Origin: Nocardioidaceae bacterium SCSIO 66511
GTDB taxonomy: Bacteria; Actinomycetota; Actinomycetes; Propionibacteriales; Nocardioidaceae
Reading direction: 5' to 3'
Length of the DNA: 64,000 nucleotides
NCBI GenBank assembly: GCA_023100825.1
Contig: CP095846.1
Location: 186,001 to 250,000 of the forward strand
Shown: piece after piece, positions 17,771 through 26,338 of the stretch
How positions within the stretch are numbered: the first letter of the stretch is position 1
Layout: each line of letters begins with the position of its first letter
Program-made: the position numbers and the translations under genes
The notes under the pieces: model-generated
Seen by the model: the letters and a program-made list of their open reading frames with translations, nothing else
What the model was told of the DNA's origin: nothing
The model's database searches: none

Positions 17771-19024
17771 TCACAGCCAGGCGAGCGCAGCGACGACCAG
17801 CGCCTGCGCGCCGGAGTCGAGCGTCGGCTGCATGACCGGTGCGAACGACGCCGAATGGTTGACCGGGATGTCCTCGTTGACGCGCCCCGACTCGACTGCC
17901 GCGCGGTACTGGTCGGGGTCGGTCCCACCGAGTCCCCAGTACGTGTACGGCGTGCCGAGCGCGTTCGGAATATCGCTGAAGTCTTCGCTGGCCGATTGCA
18001 CGGGTAGCTCGCCCGCGCGTTCGCCGAAGAACTCGGCGAACGCCTCCGCCACCCGATCGGTGGTCTGAGCGTCGTTGTCGGTCAACGGATATTGGTCGTA
18101 GTAGTCGAACTCCGGCTCACTCGGTGATCCCGACGCCGCGCACTCGGCGGTCACGATCCGTTCGATTGCGCCGAGTACGTGGGTACGGGTGGCGTCGTCG
18201 TACGTGCGTACGTTCAGCTGCAGGGCTGCCTTGTCTGCGATGACGTTGCTCTTCGAGCCCGCCGTAACGCTGCCGACCGTGACCACCGCGGAGTCGCCCG
18301 GTGCGATCTCGCGGGCGACGATCGTCTGCAGCCGGAGAACGATCGACGACGCCAAGACGACCGGATCCACGGCCGCCTGCGGCATCGAGCCGTGCGCTCC
18401 GCGGCCATGCACCGTGATCCGCATGCTGTCCGCGGCCGAGAAGATCGCGCCCGCTCGCGTCCCGATCTGGCCGGCGGGCAGCGCGAGAACGTGCTGCGCC
18501 ATTGCGACATCGACGTCACCGACCACCTCGGCGAGTGCGTCGTCGACCATCCCCCGAGCGCCGTCGGCGGTCTCCTCTGCCGGTTGGAACACCAGGATGA
18601 GGGTGCCCGACCATTGGTCACGCGCCGCGACCAGTACGGCTGCCGCCGCGAGCAGGCAGGCAACGTGAACGTCGTGCCCGCACGCGTGCATCGTGGGAAC
18701 TTCCGTACCGTCGTCGTCGGTGCCCGTTGCCGTGCTCGCGTAGTCAAGGTCGGTCGCTTCTCGAACGGGAAGGGCATCCATATCGGCGCGCAACAGCACG
18801 CTCGATCCCGCTCCGTTGCGGAGGATCCCGACGACTCCGTGGCCGCCGATCCCCGAGCGGACCTCGTAGCCGTTGTCGCCGAGCCGATCGGCCACCAGGC
18901 GAGCCGTACGCTCCTGCTGATGCGACAGCTCGGGGTTCTGATGGAGGGTCCGGTAGGTGTCCTCCAGCTGCTCGCGGACCTCTTCAAGACCGGAACAAAC
19001 CGTCCGTGCTCGCGACGTCGTCAT
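17771..19024 (-). CDS. M20-family amidohydrolase/peptidase
   Basis: 417-residue metal-dependent hydrolase of the M20D type (hippurate, N-acyl-amino-acid or indole-acetyl-amino-acid hydrolases). Metal ligands lie in ACGHDVH and in QPAEETADGARGM; the dimerisation domain shows HGRGAHGSMPQAAVDP; another ligand His is near the C-terminus (PVNHSASF). No signal peptide is present, so it acts in the cytoplasm. ATG at 19024 has AAGGG eight bases upstream; a GTG nine bases earlier is possible. It follows the TRIC-like gene after 5 bp and is likely co-transcribed. Confidence 0.9.
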   Translation of the reverse strand: MTTSRARTVCSGLEEVREQLEDTYRTLHQNPELSHQQERTARLVADRLGDNGYEVRSGIGGHGVVGILRNGAGSSVLLRADMDALPVREATDLDYASTATGTDDDGTEVPTMHACGHDVHVACLLAAAAVLVAARDQWSGTLILVFQPAEETADGARGMVDDALAEVVGDVDVAMAQHVLALPAGQIGTRAGAIFSAADSMRITVHGRGAHGSMPQAAVDPVVLASSIVLRLQTIVAREIAPGDSAVVTVGSVTAGSKSNVIADKAALQLNVRTYDDATRTHVLGAIERIVTAECAASGSPSEPEFDYYDQYPLTDNDAQTTDRVAEAFAEFFGERAGELPVQSASEDFSDIPNALGTPYTYWGLGGTDPDQYRAAVESGRVNEDIPVNHSASFAPVMQPTLDSGAQALVVAALAWL

Positions 19025-19029
19025 GTCTC

Positions 19030-19752
19030 TCACCCTTCGTTGTTGTCGTCACCGTTGCGGCCCGAGCGGTTGCGCAGCCGTCTCGAACGGACGTACCGCC
19101 TGCGAACGGCAGCAAGCGCTACCCATTCGTCACCGGGCGGCAGCACCCAGTTCCGCCAACGGGCGATCAGCATGAGTCCGCCACCAACCAGGATTGCGGC
19201 GAACGAACCCAGCACCGGATACCCGGAGCGGTAGAAGATCACGAGCACTCCACTCCCAAGTAGTGCACACGTCGCGTACAGCGTGTTGCCTCCGAGGATC
19301 CCCGGGATCCGTTGCAGTACGACATCACGCGTGAAGCCGCCGCCGACGGCGGTGATCGTGCCGAGCATGACCGCCGGGAGCCAGCCCAGACCGAGATCGA
19401 GCGTCTTCTGGGCGCCCGCCGCCGCCCAACAGCCGAGCGCGATGGCATCGAGCCACGGCCAGAGGCCGTCCCAGACGCGTCCCCCGACGGGTAGGAGCAG
19501 CACGATCGTTGCACCCGCGACGGCAGTCAGCACGTACCAGTAGTCGGTCAGCGCAACGGGCGGACCGTTCTGCAGCAGTACGTCGCGGATCATGCCGCCG
19601 CCGAGCCCGGACATGATCGCGAGGATCGCGAAACCAACCGGGTCGAGGCGTGCGCTCCGGGCGATGACGCCGCCAAGAATCGCGTTCGCGAAGACCCCGG
19701 TCAGGTCGAGGACGCGCAGGAGGTCCGAGAGCGAGTCACTGCTGAGGTCCAT
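19030..19752 (-). CDS. TRIC/YadS-family (UPF0126) membrane channel protein
   Basis: 240-residue membrane protein with a duplicated three-helix repeat plus a seventh helix. Each repeat carries the Gly-rich motif: GLGGGMIRDVLLQ in the first and TAVGGGFTRDVVLQRIPGIL in the second, which form the cation pore of prokaryotic TRIC channels. A basic Arg-rich tail follows. The ATG at 19752 starts MDLSSDSL, 5 bp after the stop of the upstream DUF4287 gene. The physiological ion (K+ in characterised relatives) is not shown here. Confidence 0.88.
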   Translation of the reverse strand: MDLSSDSLSDLLRVLDLTGVFANAILGGVIARSARLDPVGFAILAIMSGLGGGMIRDVLLQNGPPVALTDYWYVLTAVAGATIVLLLPVGGRVWDGLWPWLDAIALGCWAAAGAQKTLDLGLGWLPAVMLGTITAVGGGFTRDVVLQRIPGILGGNTLYATCALLGSGVLVIFYRSGYPVLGSFAAILVGGGLMLIARWRNWVLPPGDEWVALAAVRRRYVRSRRLRNRSGRNGDDNNEG

Positions 19753-19757
19753 CGGGG

Positions 19758-20306
19758 TCAGTCTTCGAGTAGCTGCTTCAGCACGCTCAAGCGCTCTCGC
19801 CACGTCGCCTTGGCGCGTTCGGCCGAATCGGTATCGGGCAGGCGCACCTGTTCGACGGCGACGACCGTGCGGTCGGCGTCCTTCGCATCGAACGTCACGT
19901 TCACCCGTGACCCGTCGCGCGCATCGAAGCGCACGGAGCGATGCGGCCGCGACGTACGTTCGCTCAGTTCCGGCTCGGACAGCCACTTGCGGCGACTCTC
20001 GGCGTCGGTGAACGACTCGAACACGGTCTCGGCCGGAACATGGATCGTCTTACTGGCGCCGCCGGCGAAGGTGCCTCCCGCCCGCGCACCCTTCTCCCGT
20101 ACGCCGCGGCTCTGCTCGTACTCGACGATCAGCTTCTGCGCCCACCAGTCACTGACGCCCTGCCTCGTCAGCCACTCGACGATCTCGCGGTACGGACGCC
20201 CAGGGGGACTCCACTCGTCCAGGGCGGCGAACCAGGCTGCGTAGTCGCGGCCCGTGGCTTCCACGAGCGCATCGGACGAGCGAGGTTCCGGTGCGTGCGA
20301 TGTCAT
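19758..20306 (-). CDS. DUF4287 plus SRPBCC (AHSA1-like) two-domain protein
   Basis: 182 residues. The N-terminal ~70 residues match the DUF4287 helical domain, with ATGRDYAAWFAALDEW and the SDWWAQKLIVEYEQSRG motif. The rest is an AHSA1-type START fold (KTIHVPAETVFESFTDAESRRKWLSE, RLPDTDSAERAKATWRERL). This domain pair is frequent in actinobacteria and its role is unknown. It lies first or second in the operon with the TRIC channel and M20 hydrolase. Confidence 0.85.
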   Translation of the reverse strand: MTSHAPEPRSSDALVEATGRDYAAWFAALDEWSPPGRPYREIVEWLTRQGVSDWWAQKLIVEYEQSRGVREKGARAGGTFAGGASKTIHVPAETVFESFTDAESRRKWLSEPELSERTSRPHRSVRFDARDGSRVNVTFDAKDADRTVVAVEQVRLPDTDSAERAKATWRERLSVLKQLLED

Positions 20307-20372
20307 GATGTCTCCCGTCGACGGCGGTTTGGTCTCACCATCTGTGTCGCGGCCGAGACCCCGGATTCGACA

Positions 20373-20501
20373 TCAGGACTCGGATCTCTTCACCTCGTCT
20401 CGACGCGCATCGCGGATGCCGTCACGTACGCCGAGCCGGATGACCGAGTAGAGGAAGCACAGACCGAAGAAGCCGACCACGATCACAGCGAGTGCGTCCA
20501 T
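20373..20501 (-). CDS. Small single-helix membrane protein, 42 residues
   Basis: A short reading frame runs from ATG at 20501 to TGA at 20373. The product has one hydrophobic segment, MDALAVIVVGFFGLCFLYSV, then a charged amphipathic tail (IRLGVRDGIRDARRDEVKR). This layout, a helix followed by an IRLGVRDG-type basic stretch, is common among tiny actinobacterial membrane proteins. It is 66 bp upstream of the DUF4287 gene in the same direction. No clear ribosome binding site was seen beyond G-rich bases before the ATG, so expression is a prediction. Confidence 0.6.
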   Translation of the reverse strand: MDALAVIVVGFFGLCFLYSVIRLGVRDGIRDARRDEVKRSES

Positions 20502-21114
20502 GGGGGCACCCTAATACGTTCGCTGCGTGGTTTCCGGTTGCTCGGTGCGGCCACTCGTCTGCCTGGCTCCGGCCTCTTCTCGGTTCGACTACCCGTCTGC
20601 CCGATTCAGCGTCGCTGTCGGCCCTCGCCTTCTTCGGCTGGGGAAAAGACGCGGCGACGCGCGGAGGCGCCATTTCGGCTCGGTTGCTTGGCGGCTTTCC
20701 GCTCACCTTAATATGGGATCGGGGTAAGGTCCGGTTTGGGTGTCACACCAGTCTCGGTGGCCGCTTGCGTACCAGCGGGCATGGCAATCTGTCACTGTGC
20801 ATGGCGTACGCGCCGTGCAGAGCGGAACGTTGCCGTGCAGAGCACGGAAGAAGTGGTGCTTCACCATGTTTACTTGGTGAACTACCACCACCGACCCCGC
20901 AAATGCCAACCGAATCGGGTTAGCCGGCAAGCAAGCCGAGCCCCGTAGCTGCGGCTCCCGCGTCGCCGCGTCTTTCACCCAACCGAAGGAGCAGGGATAG
21001 CCGACAGCGGCGAGAGGTGAAGCGACGGGATGTCGCCGAAGAAAGCGGGAAAGCCGACAGTGACGAGGAATTGGGCAGGCAGGCGGGTCGCACCGAAGCG
21101 AGCTCCGACCGCCG
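20502..21114. repeat. 613-bp noncoding stretch holding an imperfect inverted repeat
   Basis: No convincing gene is present. Two ~90-bp related sequences face each other: 20611-20700 on the plus strand and 20920-21012 on the minus strand. They share CGCTGTCGGC, a CTTCGGYTGGG block, a 17-base identical core AAAGACGCGGCGACGCG (20645-20661 and 20959-20975) and GCTCGG..TTGCTTG near their ends. The 220-bp centre contains a direct repeat GCCGTGCAGAGC (20812-20823 and 20832-20843) and a 7-bp hairpin TTCACCA/TGGTGAA (20860-20881). It could be a decayed mobile element, a repeated intergenic family or a structured RNA. Confidence 0.6.
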
Positions 21115-22155
21115 CTAGCGTTCCGTGTCGGTGCGGGTGACTTTCGAAAGCCCACGCGGTGCGTCGGGGTCGAGTCCGAGCGTACGAGCGAGCGACTCGA
21201 TCGCCAGCTGTGCGGGCACGATGAGTCCGAGGGGTGCGACCGCCTCCGGCAGGTCTGGCCCGAGGAGGCAGGTGTCGCATGCGGTCCGGAAGTCTGCATC
21301 GCCGCCGATGCCCAGCACCGAGGCACCCCGTTCGCGCAGCTCGCGGGCGAGGTCGGTCATACCCGTGACCAGCGGGCCGTCGCCGGCGGCGACGAGTACC
21401 GCGAGTACATCGCGGTCGACGATCGCGATCGGGCCGTGCCGCAGATCGGCGTACGAGAGTCCGCGTACGGGGCGTAGGCAGGTCTCCTCGAACTTGAGCG
21501 CGGTCTCCAGTGCCGTGCCGAGCATGATGCCGCGACCGGTCACGAGCACCTCGCCGGCTCCGGCGAGCAGGTCGACCGCAGGCTGGGTTTCGGTGTCGAG
21601 GAGCCGCTCGACCTCATCCGGTACGCGAGCGAGTGCCGCGGAGAGGCTCTCTCCGTCGGGCATGAGCGCGTCGGTGACGACGGCGAGTGCGGTGAGCTGG
21701 GTGAGGTACGACTTGGTGGCGGGAACCGCGACCTCCGGGCCCGCTTGCGTCACGAGCGCGAGGTCGGACTCGCGGACCAGCCTGCTGCCGGCCACGTTCG
21801 CAATTGCGATGGTGGCTCCGCCGCGTTCGCGCGCCCACGCCTGCGTTGCGACGATCTCGTAGGTCTCACCCGACTGGCTGATCGAGACCACGAGCGTGTC
21901 CGATAAGTCGCGATCGCCCGCATAGTGCGTTGCGACGCTCGGCGCCGCGAGTGCGGCACTCAGACCGCAATGCGTCTCGATCAGGTAGCGCGCGTACACG
22001 GCGGCGTTGTCGGACGACCCTCGTGCGACGAGCAGCACGTGGCGGCGTCCCTGCGCCAAACGGGCGATCTCGGCCCGGTGCGGGAGCAAGGTCTGCAGCG
22101 TACGTGCGACCGCCCCCGGTTGTTCCGCGATCTCAGCGGCCATCTTGCTCGTCAT
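21115..22155 (-). CDS. SIS-domain protein (isomerase half of GlmS/AgaS type)
   Basis: 346 residues with two SIS folds and no glutamine amidotransferase domain. The sugar-phosphate sites are VARGSSDNAAVYARYLIE and SISQSGETYEIVATQAWARE in the first fold and TGRGIMLGTALETALKFEETC and LSYADLRHGPIAIV in the second. These are typical of amino-sugar isomerase/deaminase relatives (AgaS, FrlB, GlmS C-terminal half). It starts at ATG 22155; a second in-frame ATG lies four codons later. It is divergent from the beta-phosphoglucomutase/GH65 pair, with 112 bp between starts, suggesting a common sugar context. Substrate unknown. Confidence 0.85.
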   Translation of the reverse strand: MTSKMAAEIAEQPGAVARTLQTLLPHRAEIARLAQGRRHVLLVARGSSDNAAVYARYLIETHCGLSAALAAPSVATHYAGDRDLSDTLVVSISQSGETYEIVATQAWARERGGATIAIANVAGSRLVRESDLALVTQAGPEVAVPATKSYLTQLTALAVVTDALMPDGESLSAALARVPDEVERLLDTETQPAVDLLAGAGEVLVTGRGIMLGTALETALKFEETCLRPVRGLSYADLRHGPIAIVDRDVLAVLVAAGDGPLVTGMTDLARELRERGASVLGIGGDADFRTACDTCLLGPDLPEAVAPLGLIVPAQLAIESLARTLGLDPDAPRGLSKVTRTDTER

Positions 22156-22267
22156 GTGACCATTCCCTCCGATGTCGTGCCCATCGCGATACTTTCATCC
22201 GTCACCTGATGAGACGGGCGGGCGTCGCCTGGCCCCTACACACGGTGAACCCCTACGCTTGCTCGTT

Positions 22268-22978
22268 GTGAATTGGCAGGAATCCACGGCCGTTCTGTTC
22301 GACCTCGACGGCGTGCTCACACCGACCGCCGACGTGCACATGCATGCGTGGGAGCAGTTGTTCTCCGACTTCTTGTCCACTCGAGACGAGCAGGCGTACG
22401 AGACGGCGGACTACTACGCGTACATCGACGGCAAACCGCGTTACGACGGGGTGCGTTCCTTCCTGGAATCGCGGTCGATCGAGCTACCCGAAGGCGATCC
22501 GAGCGACCCGGTGGACGCTCAGACCGTATGCGGCCTCGGCAACCGCAAGGATGCGATGTTCAACAAGATCCTGACCGAGGAAGGTGTCGACCCGTACCCA
22601 GGTTCGGTTCGCTTCCTGGATGAGCTCGCCGCGCGCAAGACACTGGTCGCCGTCGTCTCCAGCTCGCGAAACGCACCCGGGGTGCTCGCGGCAGCCGGCA
22701 TCGACGACCGGTTCGAGGTGGTCGTCGACGGAAGAGTCGCGTCCGAGCAGGGGTTACAGGGCAAGCCGTCGCCGGAGACGTTTGCGTACGCCGCGGAGCT
22801 TCTCGGCACCGACAATGCGCATTCGGTGGTCGTGGAGGACGCGTTGTCCGGTGTCCAGGCGGGCCGTGCCGGCGACTTCGGCCTGGTCATCGGGGTCGAC
22901 CGCGGTGCGGGCGCCGACGCGCTGTACGGGGCCGGAGCCGATACCGTCGTAAGCGATCTCGGAGAGTTGGTCCAGTGA
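22268..22978 (+). CDS. HAD-family beta-phosphoglucomutase-like enzyme
   Basis: 236-residue HAD hydrolase-fold enzyme with a helical cap. Motif I is FDLDGVLTPT (nucleophile and general-acid aspartates), motif II VVSSSRNAPG, the Lys motif GKPSPETF and motif III VVVEDALSGVQAG. The general-acid Asp fits a phosphomutase or phosphatase. The partner GH65 phosphorylase, whose GTG overlaps this stop (GTGA), releases beta-glucose 1-phosphate, which beta-phosphoglucomutase turns into glucose 6-phosphate, so this role is favoured. GTG at 22268 begins VNWQEST; an extension upstream has no support. Confidence 0.88.
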   Translation: MNWQESTAVLFDLDGVLTPTADVHMHAWEQLFSDFLSTRDEQAYETADYYAYIDGKPRYDGVRSFLESRSIELPEGDPSDPVDAQTVCGLGNRKDAMFNKILTEEGVDPYPGSVRFLDELAARKTLVAVVSSSRNAPGVLAAAGIDDRFEVVVDGRVASEQGLQGKPSPETFAYAAELLGTDNAHSVVVEDALSGVQAGRAGDFGLVIGVDRGAGADALYGAGADTVVSDLGELVQ

Positions 22979-25464
22979 ACATCGGCGCATCACACACACC
23001 GCCGCCCGTCGGCGACCCGCTCGACCGCAACCGCTTCCCGGTCGACCCGTGGCGGCTGCGCGAGACGGTCTTCAGCGACGACGACCTCGGTTCGACCGAG
23101 ACGATCCTCTCGGTGGGCAACGGCTACCTAGGTATGCGCGGCAACGTGCCCGAGGGCCGCGAGAGCCACACGCACGGCACCTTCATCAACGGGTTCCATG
23201 AGACGTGGCCGATCCACCACGCCGAGGAGGCGTACGGGTTCGCGAAGGTCGGCCAGACGATCGTGAACGTACCCGACGCCAAGGTGATTCGGCTCTACGT
23301 CGACGACGAGCCGTTGCTGTTGCCCGTCGCGGACCTGATCGACTACGAGCGCAGTCTCGACTTCGCCGACGGCGTGCTGAGCCGAAACCTGGTCTGGCGT
23401 ACGCCGGGCGGCAAGCGGGTGAGCGTGCGTTCGCGCCGGATGGTGTCGATGACTCAACGCCACCTCGCCGTCCTCACCTTCGAGGTGACGCTGCTCGATG
23501 CCTCGGCTCCCGTCGTGATCTCGTCGCAGATCCTGAATCGCCAGGATGGCGAGGACGAGTACCACGTACGGGACGCCGCGATGGGCGAAGGCATGGACCC
23601 GCGGAAGGCGTCGAGGTTCAGCGGCCGGGTACTCCAGCCGCAGTTCCAGGAAGCGGACGCCGGCCGGATGGTTCTGGGCTATCGCTGCACGAACTCCGGG
23701 ATGACCCTCGCCTGCGCGGCCCATCACATCGTCGAGACCGACAATGCCCATCGGGTACGCACGTACGCCGAGGACGACATGGCGAAGACGACGGTTCGCG
23801 TCGACGCGAAGCCCGGCGTGCCCATCTCGCTGACGAAGGTCGTCACGTACCACACGTCACGCGGTGTTCCGGTGCGCGAGCTCGTCGACCGGTGCCGACG
23901 CACGATCGACCGCGCTCTGGACGAAGGCGTTGCCAAACAGTTCGATGACCAGCGCGCGTGGTTCGACGCGTACTGGCAGCGCGCCGATGTCGAGGTGGGT
24001 GGGCAGCCCGAGGTGCAGCAGGCGCTGCGCTGGAACCTCTTCCAGCTCGCGCAGGCGTCCGCGCGCGCTGAGGGCAGCGGCGTGCCCGCGAAGGGTGTGA
24101 CGGGCTCCGGCTACGGCGGACACTACTTCTGGGACACCGAGGTGTACGTGATGCCGTTCCTCACGTACACGTCACCGCGGCTGGCGCGCAACGCACTGCG
24201 GTTCCGCTACCAGATGCTCGACGCCGCGCGTAAGCGTGCAGGTGAGCTCACCCAGCGCGGGGCGCTCTTCCCGTGGCGCACGATCAACGGTGAGGAGGCG
24301 TCGGCGTACTACGCGGCCGGCACTGCGCAGTACCACATCGACGCCGACATCTCGTACGCGCTGACCAAGTACGTCGCCGCAACCGGCGACGACGACTTCC
24401 TCATGCGCGAGGCGATCGACATCCTCGTCGAGACGGCGCGGATGTGGGTCGATCTCGGCTTCTGGCGTACGAACGGCGACGGCACGTTCCACATCCACGG
24501 CGTGACCGGGCCCGATGAGTACACCGCGGTCGTCAACGACAACCTCTTCACCAACGTGATGGCCCGCTTCAACCTGCGCCGTGCGGCCGCCGCGGTCGAG
24601 CATCTGCGTGACACCTGGCCGGAGGCATACCGGCGGATGCTCGCTCGACTCGACTTCGAAGACTCCGAGATCGCCGACTGGAGGCGGGCGGCTGAGGCGA
24701 TGGCGATCCCGTACGACGAGCGGCTCGGCATCCACCCGCAGGACTTCCACTTCCTCGACCGCGAGGTGTGGGACCTCTCCAACACGCCGGCGGAGAACCG
24801 TCCGCTCCTGCTGCACTATCACCCGCTGGTGATCTACCGGTTCCAAGTGCTCAAGCAGGCCGATGTGGTGCTTGCGTTGTTCTTGCAGGGCAACCAGTTC
24901 ACGCCCGAGCAGAAGCGCGCCGACTTCGAGTACTACGACCCGATCACCACGGGCGACTCGACGCTGTCGGCGGTCGTGCAGTCGATCGTCGCTGCCGAGG
25001 TCGGCTACCACGAGCTCGCGTTGCGCTACTTCAACATGGCGTTGTTCGTCGACCTCGTCGATGTGCACGGCAACACGACCGACGGTGTGCATGTCGCGTC
25101 GACCGGAGGTGTGTGGAGCGCGCTCACGTTCGGCTTCGGCGGTCTCCGCGACTACGACGGCAAGATGACGATCGACCCGCGCCTCCCGGAGTCGTGGGAG
25201 TCCCTGACCTACCGGATCACGTTACTGGGCACGCGGGTCCGGGTGGATGTACGCCAGTCGGAGGTCGAGCTGACCGTCGAGGACGGGTCGTCCGCATCGC
25301 TGTCCGTGCGCGGCAAACAGGTGACGGTCAGCGCCGGTCATCCGGTCGTCGTACCGCTCGCCGATCAGGGCCCGCGGCTCGCCGGCGGGCCGGGCTCGGC
25401 ACCGCAGACCGGCGTACGCCGCGCCGACGGTACGTACATCACGGCCTCGGTGCCGCACGCCTGA
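22975..25464 (+). CDS. Glycoside hydrolase family 65 disaccharide phosphorylase
   Basis: 829-residue cytoplasmic enzyme. The N-terminal beta-sandwich begins around FSDDDLGSTETILSVGNG, and the (alpha/alpha)6 barrel holds the catalytic general acid E515 in the motif HGVTGPDEYTAVVNDN. GYGGHYFWDTEVYVMPF and KQADVVLALFLQG are further family blocks. GH65 members split maltose, trehalose, kojibiose, nigerose or related disaccharides with phosphate, or hydrolyse them. Pairing with a beta-phosphoglucomutase gene supports a phosphorylase. Which disaccharide is used cannot be read by eye, and no sugar transporter is adjacent. Confidence 0.92.
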   Translation: MNIGASHTPPPVGDPLDRNRFPVDPWRLRETVFSDDDLGSTETILSVGNGYLGMRGNVPEGRESHTHGTFINGFHETWPIHHAEEAYGFAKVGQTIVNVPDAKVIRLYVDDEPLLLPVADLIDYERSLDFADGVLSRNLVWRTPGGKRVSVRSRRMVSMTQRHLAVLTFEVTLLDASAPVVISSQILNRQDGEDEYHVRDAAMGEGMDPRKASRFSGRVLQPQFQEADAGRMVLGYRCTNSGMTLACAAHHIVETDNAHRVRTYAEDDMAKTTVRVDAKPGVPISLTKVVTYHTSRGVPVRELVDRCRRTIDRALDEGVAKQFDDQRAWFDAYWQRADVEVGGQPEVQQALRWNLFQLAQASARAEGSGVPAKGVTGSGYGGHYFWDTEVYVMPFLTYTSPRLARNALRFRYQMLDAARKRAGELTQRGALFPWRTINGEEASAYYAAGTAQYHIDADISYALTKYVAATGDDDFLMREAIDILVETARMWVDLGFWRTNGDGTFHIHGVTGPDEYTAVVNDNLFTNVMARFNLRRAAAAVEHLRDTWPEAYRRMLARLDFEDSEIADWRRAAEAMAIPYDERLGIHPQDFHFLDREVWDLSNTPAENRPLLLHYHPLVIYRFQVLKQADVVLALFLQGNQFTPEQKRADFEYYDPITTGDSTLSAVVQSIVAAEVGYHELALRYFNMALFVDLVDVHGNTTDGVHVASTGGVWSALTFGFGGLRDYDGKMTIDPRLPESWESLTYRITLLGTRVRVDVRQSEVELTVEDGSSASLSVRGKQVTVSAGHPVVVPLADQGPRLAGGPGSAPQTGVRRADGTYITASVPHA

Positions 25465-25466
25465 CC

Positions 25467-26273
25467 TCAGCCAGCAGACACCGGCTGTTGGAGCTCGGTC
25501 ACCCAGTCGGACTGGTCGTGGTCGGGTGCTGCGCGTACGTAGAGTTCGCGGCACGGGCCGCTCGGCGTACGACCGCGGGCGATGATCTCGGCGTGGACGG
25601 CCTGCCACGATTCGGCGATCCCGTCCATCGAACCGAGGTGCACCCCGCATACCGCATCTTCGACCGCGGGCAGCTCGACGATCTCGATGCCCGGTTGTGC
25701 TTCGCCCGCATAGGCATACCCGACGGTGATCCTGAGCCCGCCCTCGCTCATCGCATACGAAGCGATCGGCGTGTCGAGAGCGCCGCCTTCCGCTGCGATG
25801 ACGGTGGCGATCCGGTCGAACAACGGGCCGACAACGCCGGGCACCTCGGGTTGTTCGGTGACGACTGCGGTGCCTGCCGCGAGACGGACGGCGGGCAGGG
25901 ACTTCTCGATGATCTCAACCGATGACATGGGACTCTCCTCTTCGATGAGCCGGAGCCTCCGCTCGACATCGACGAGCCGAGCCGACGCGATCGCGTGGTC
26001 CTGCTCGACCTCCGCACGTCGTACGCGCAACATCGCCTCGAGCCGATCCGGGCCGACGTCCTCGGCGAGGAAGACGGCGATGTCGTTGAGGTTGAAGCCG
26101 AGTTGGCGCAGCGCGACGATGCGGTGCAGGCGATCGAGCTGGGACGGATCGTACGATCGGTATCCCGTGAACTCGTCGATGTGAGCGGGTTCGAGGAGAC
26201 CGGCTCGGTCCCAGTGACGCAGCATTCGGTGCGTCACCTGGCCGATCTGCGCGAAGGCTCCGATGGACAACAT
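25467..26273 (-). CDS. MerR-family regulator with GyrI-like effector domain
   Basis: 268 residues. The MerR winged helix (about 1-70) reads IGQVTHRMLRHWDRAGLLEPAHIDEFTGYRSYDPSQL, then a coiled-coil dimer helix with EDVGPDRLEAMLRVRRAEVEQ. The C-terminal half resembles the GyrI-like ligand-binding domain of BmrR (VEIIEKSLPAVRLAAGT, GYAYAGEA, CRELYVRAAPDHDQSDWVTELQQPV). Such proteins sense bulky hydrophobic or cationic drugs and twist their own promoter; a matching promoter is at 26280-26310. Its stop is 2 bp from the convergent GH65 gene. No efflux pump is adjacent, so the target may be itself or distant. Confidence 0.9.
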   Translation of the reverse strand: MLSIGAFAQIGQVTHRMLRHWDRAGLLEPAHIDEFTGYRSYDPSQLDRLHRIVALRQLGFNLNDIAVFLAEDVGPDRLEAMLRVRRAEVEQDHAIASARLVDVERRLRLIEEESPMSSVEIIEKSLPAVRLAAGTAVVTEQPEVPGVVGPLFDRIATVIAAEGGALDTPIASYAMSEGGLRITVGYAYAGEAQPGIEIVELPAVEDAVCGVHLGSMDGIAESWQAVHAEIIARGRTPSGPCRELYVRAAPDHDQSDWVTELQQPVSAG

Positions 26274-26279
26274 GACTCT

Positions 26280-26310
26280 GTTCTCCCGTCTGCCACCGTG
26301 TCAGGGTCAA
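26280..26310 (-). promoter_or_regulatory. MerR-type promoter with 19-bp spacer and CTGNCAC palindrome
   Basis: Read on the minus strand: -35 TTGACC (26310-26305), a 19-bp spacer and a weak -10 GAGAAC (26285-26280), then 7 bases to the regulator's ATG. The spacer begins with a 15-bp near-perfect palindrome, CTGACACGGTGGCAG (26304-26290). An over-long 19-bp spacer filled by an inverted repeat is the hallmark of MerR-controlled promoters, so autoregulation is likely. The short distance to the ATG implies a leaderless transcript. Confidence 0.7.
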
Positions 26311-26338
26311 GCCTGCCAGCAGACTTGCGCGTACGCAT

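Noticed and set aside
20580-20600. Possible tRNA T-arm (GGTTCGACTACC)
   Set aside because: The flanking bases do not pair as a T-stem and no acceptor, D or anticodon arm is found around it.
20527-21330. Several open frames of 60-200 codons crossing the noncoding repeat region
   Set aside because: Frames are low-complexity or Arg/Ser-rich, follow the repeats rather than codon bias, and have no recognised motif.
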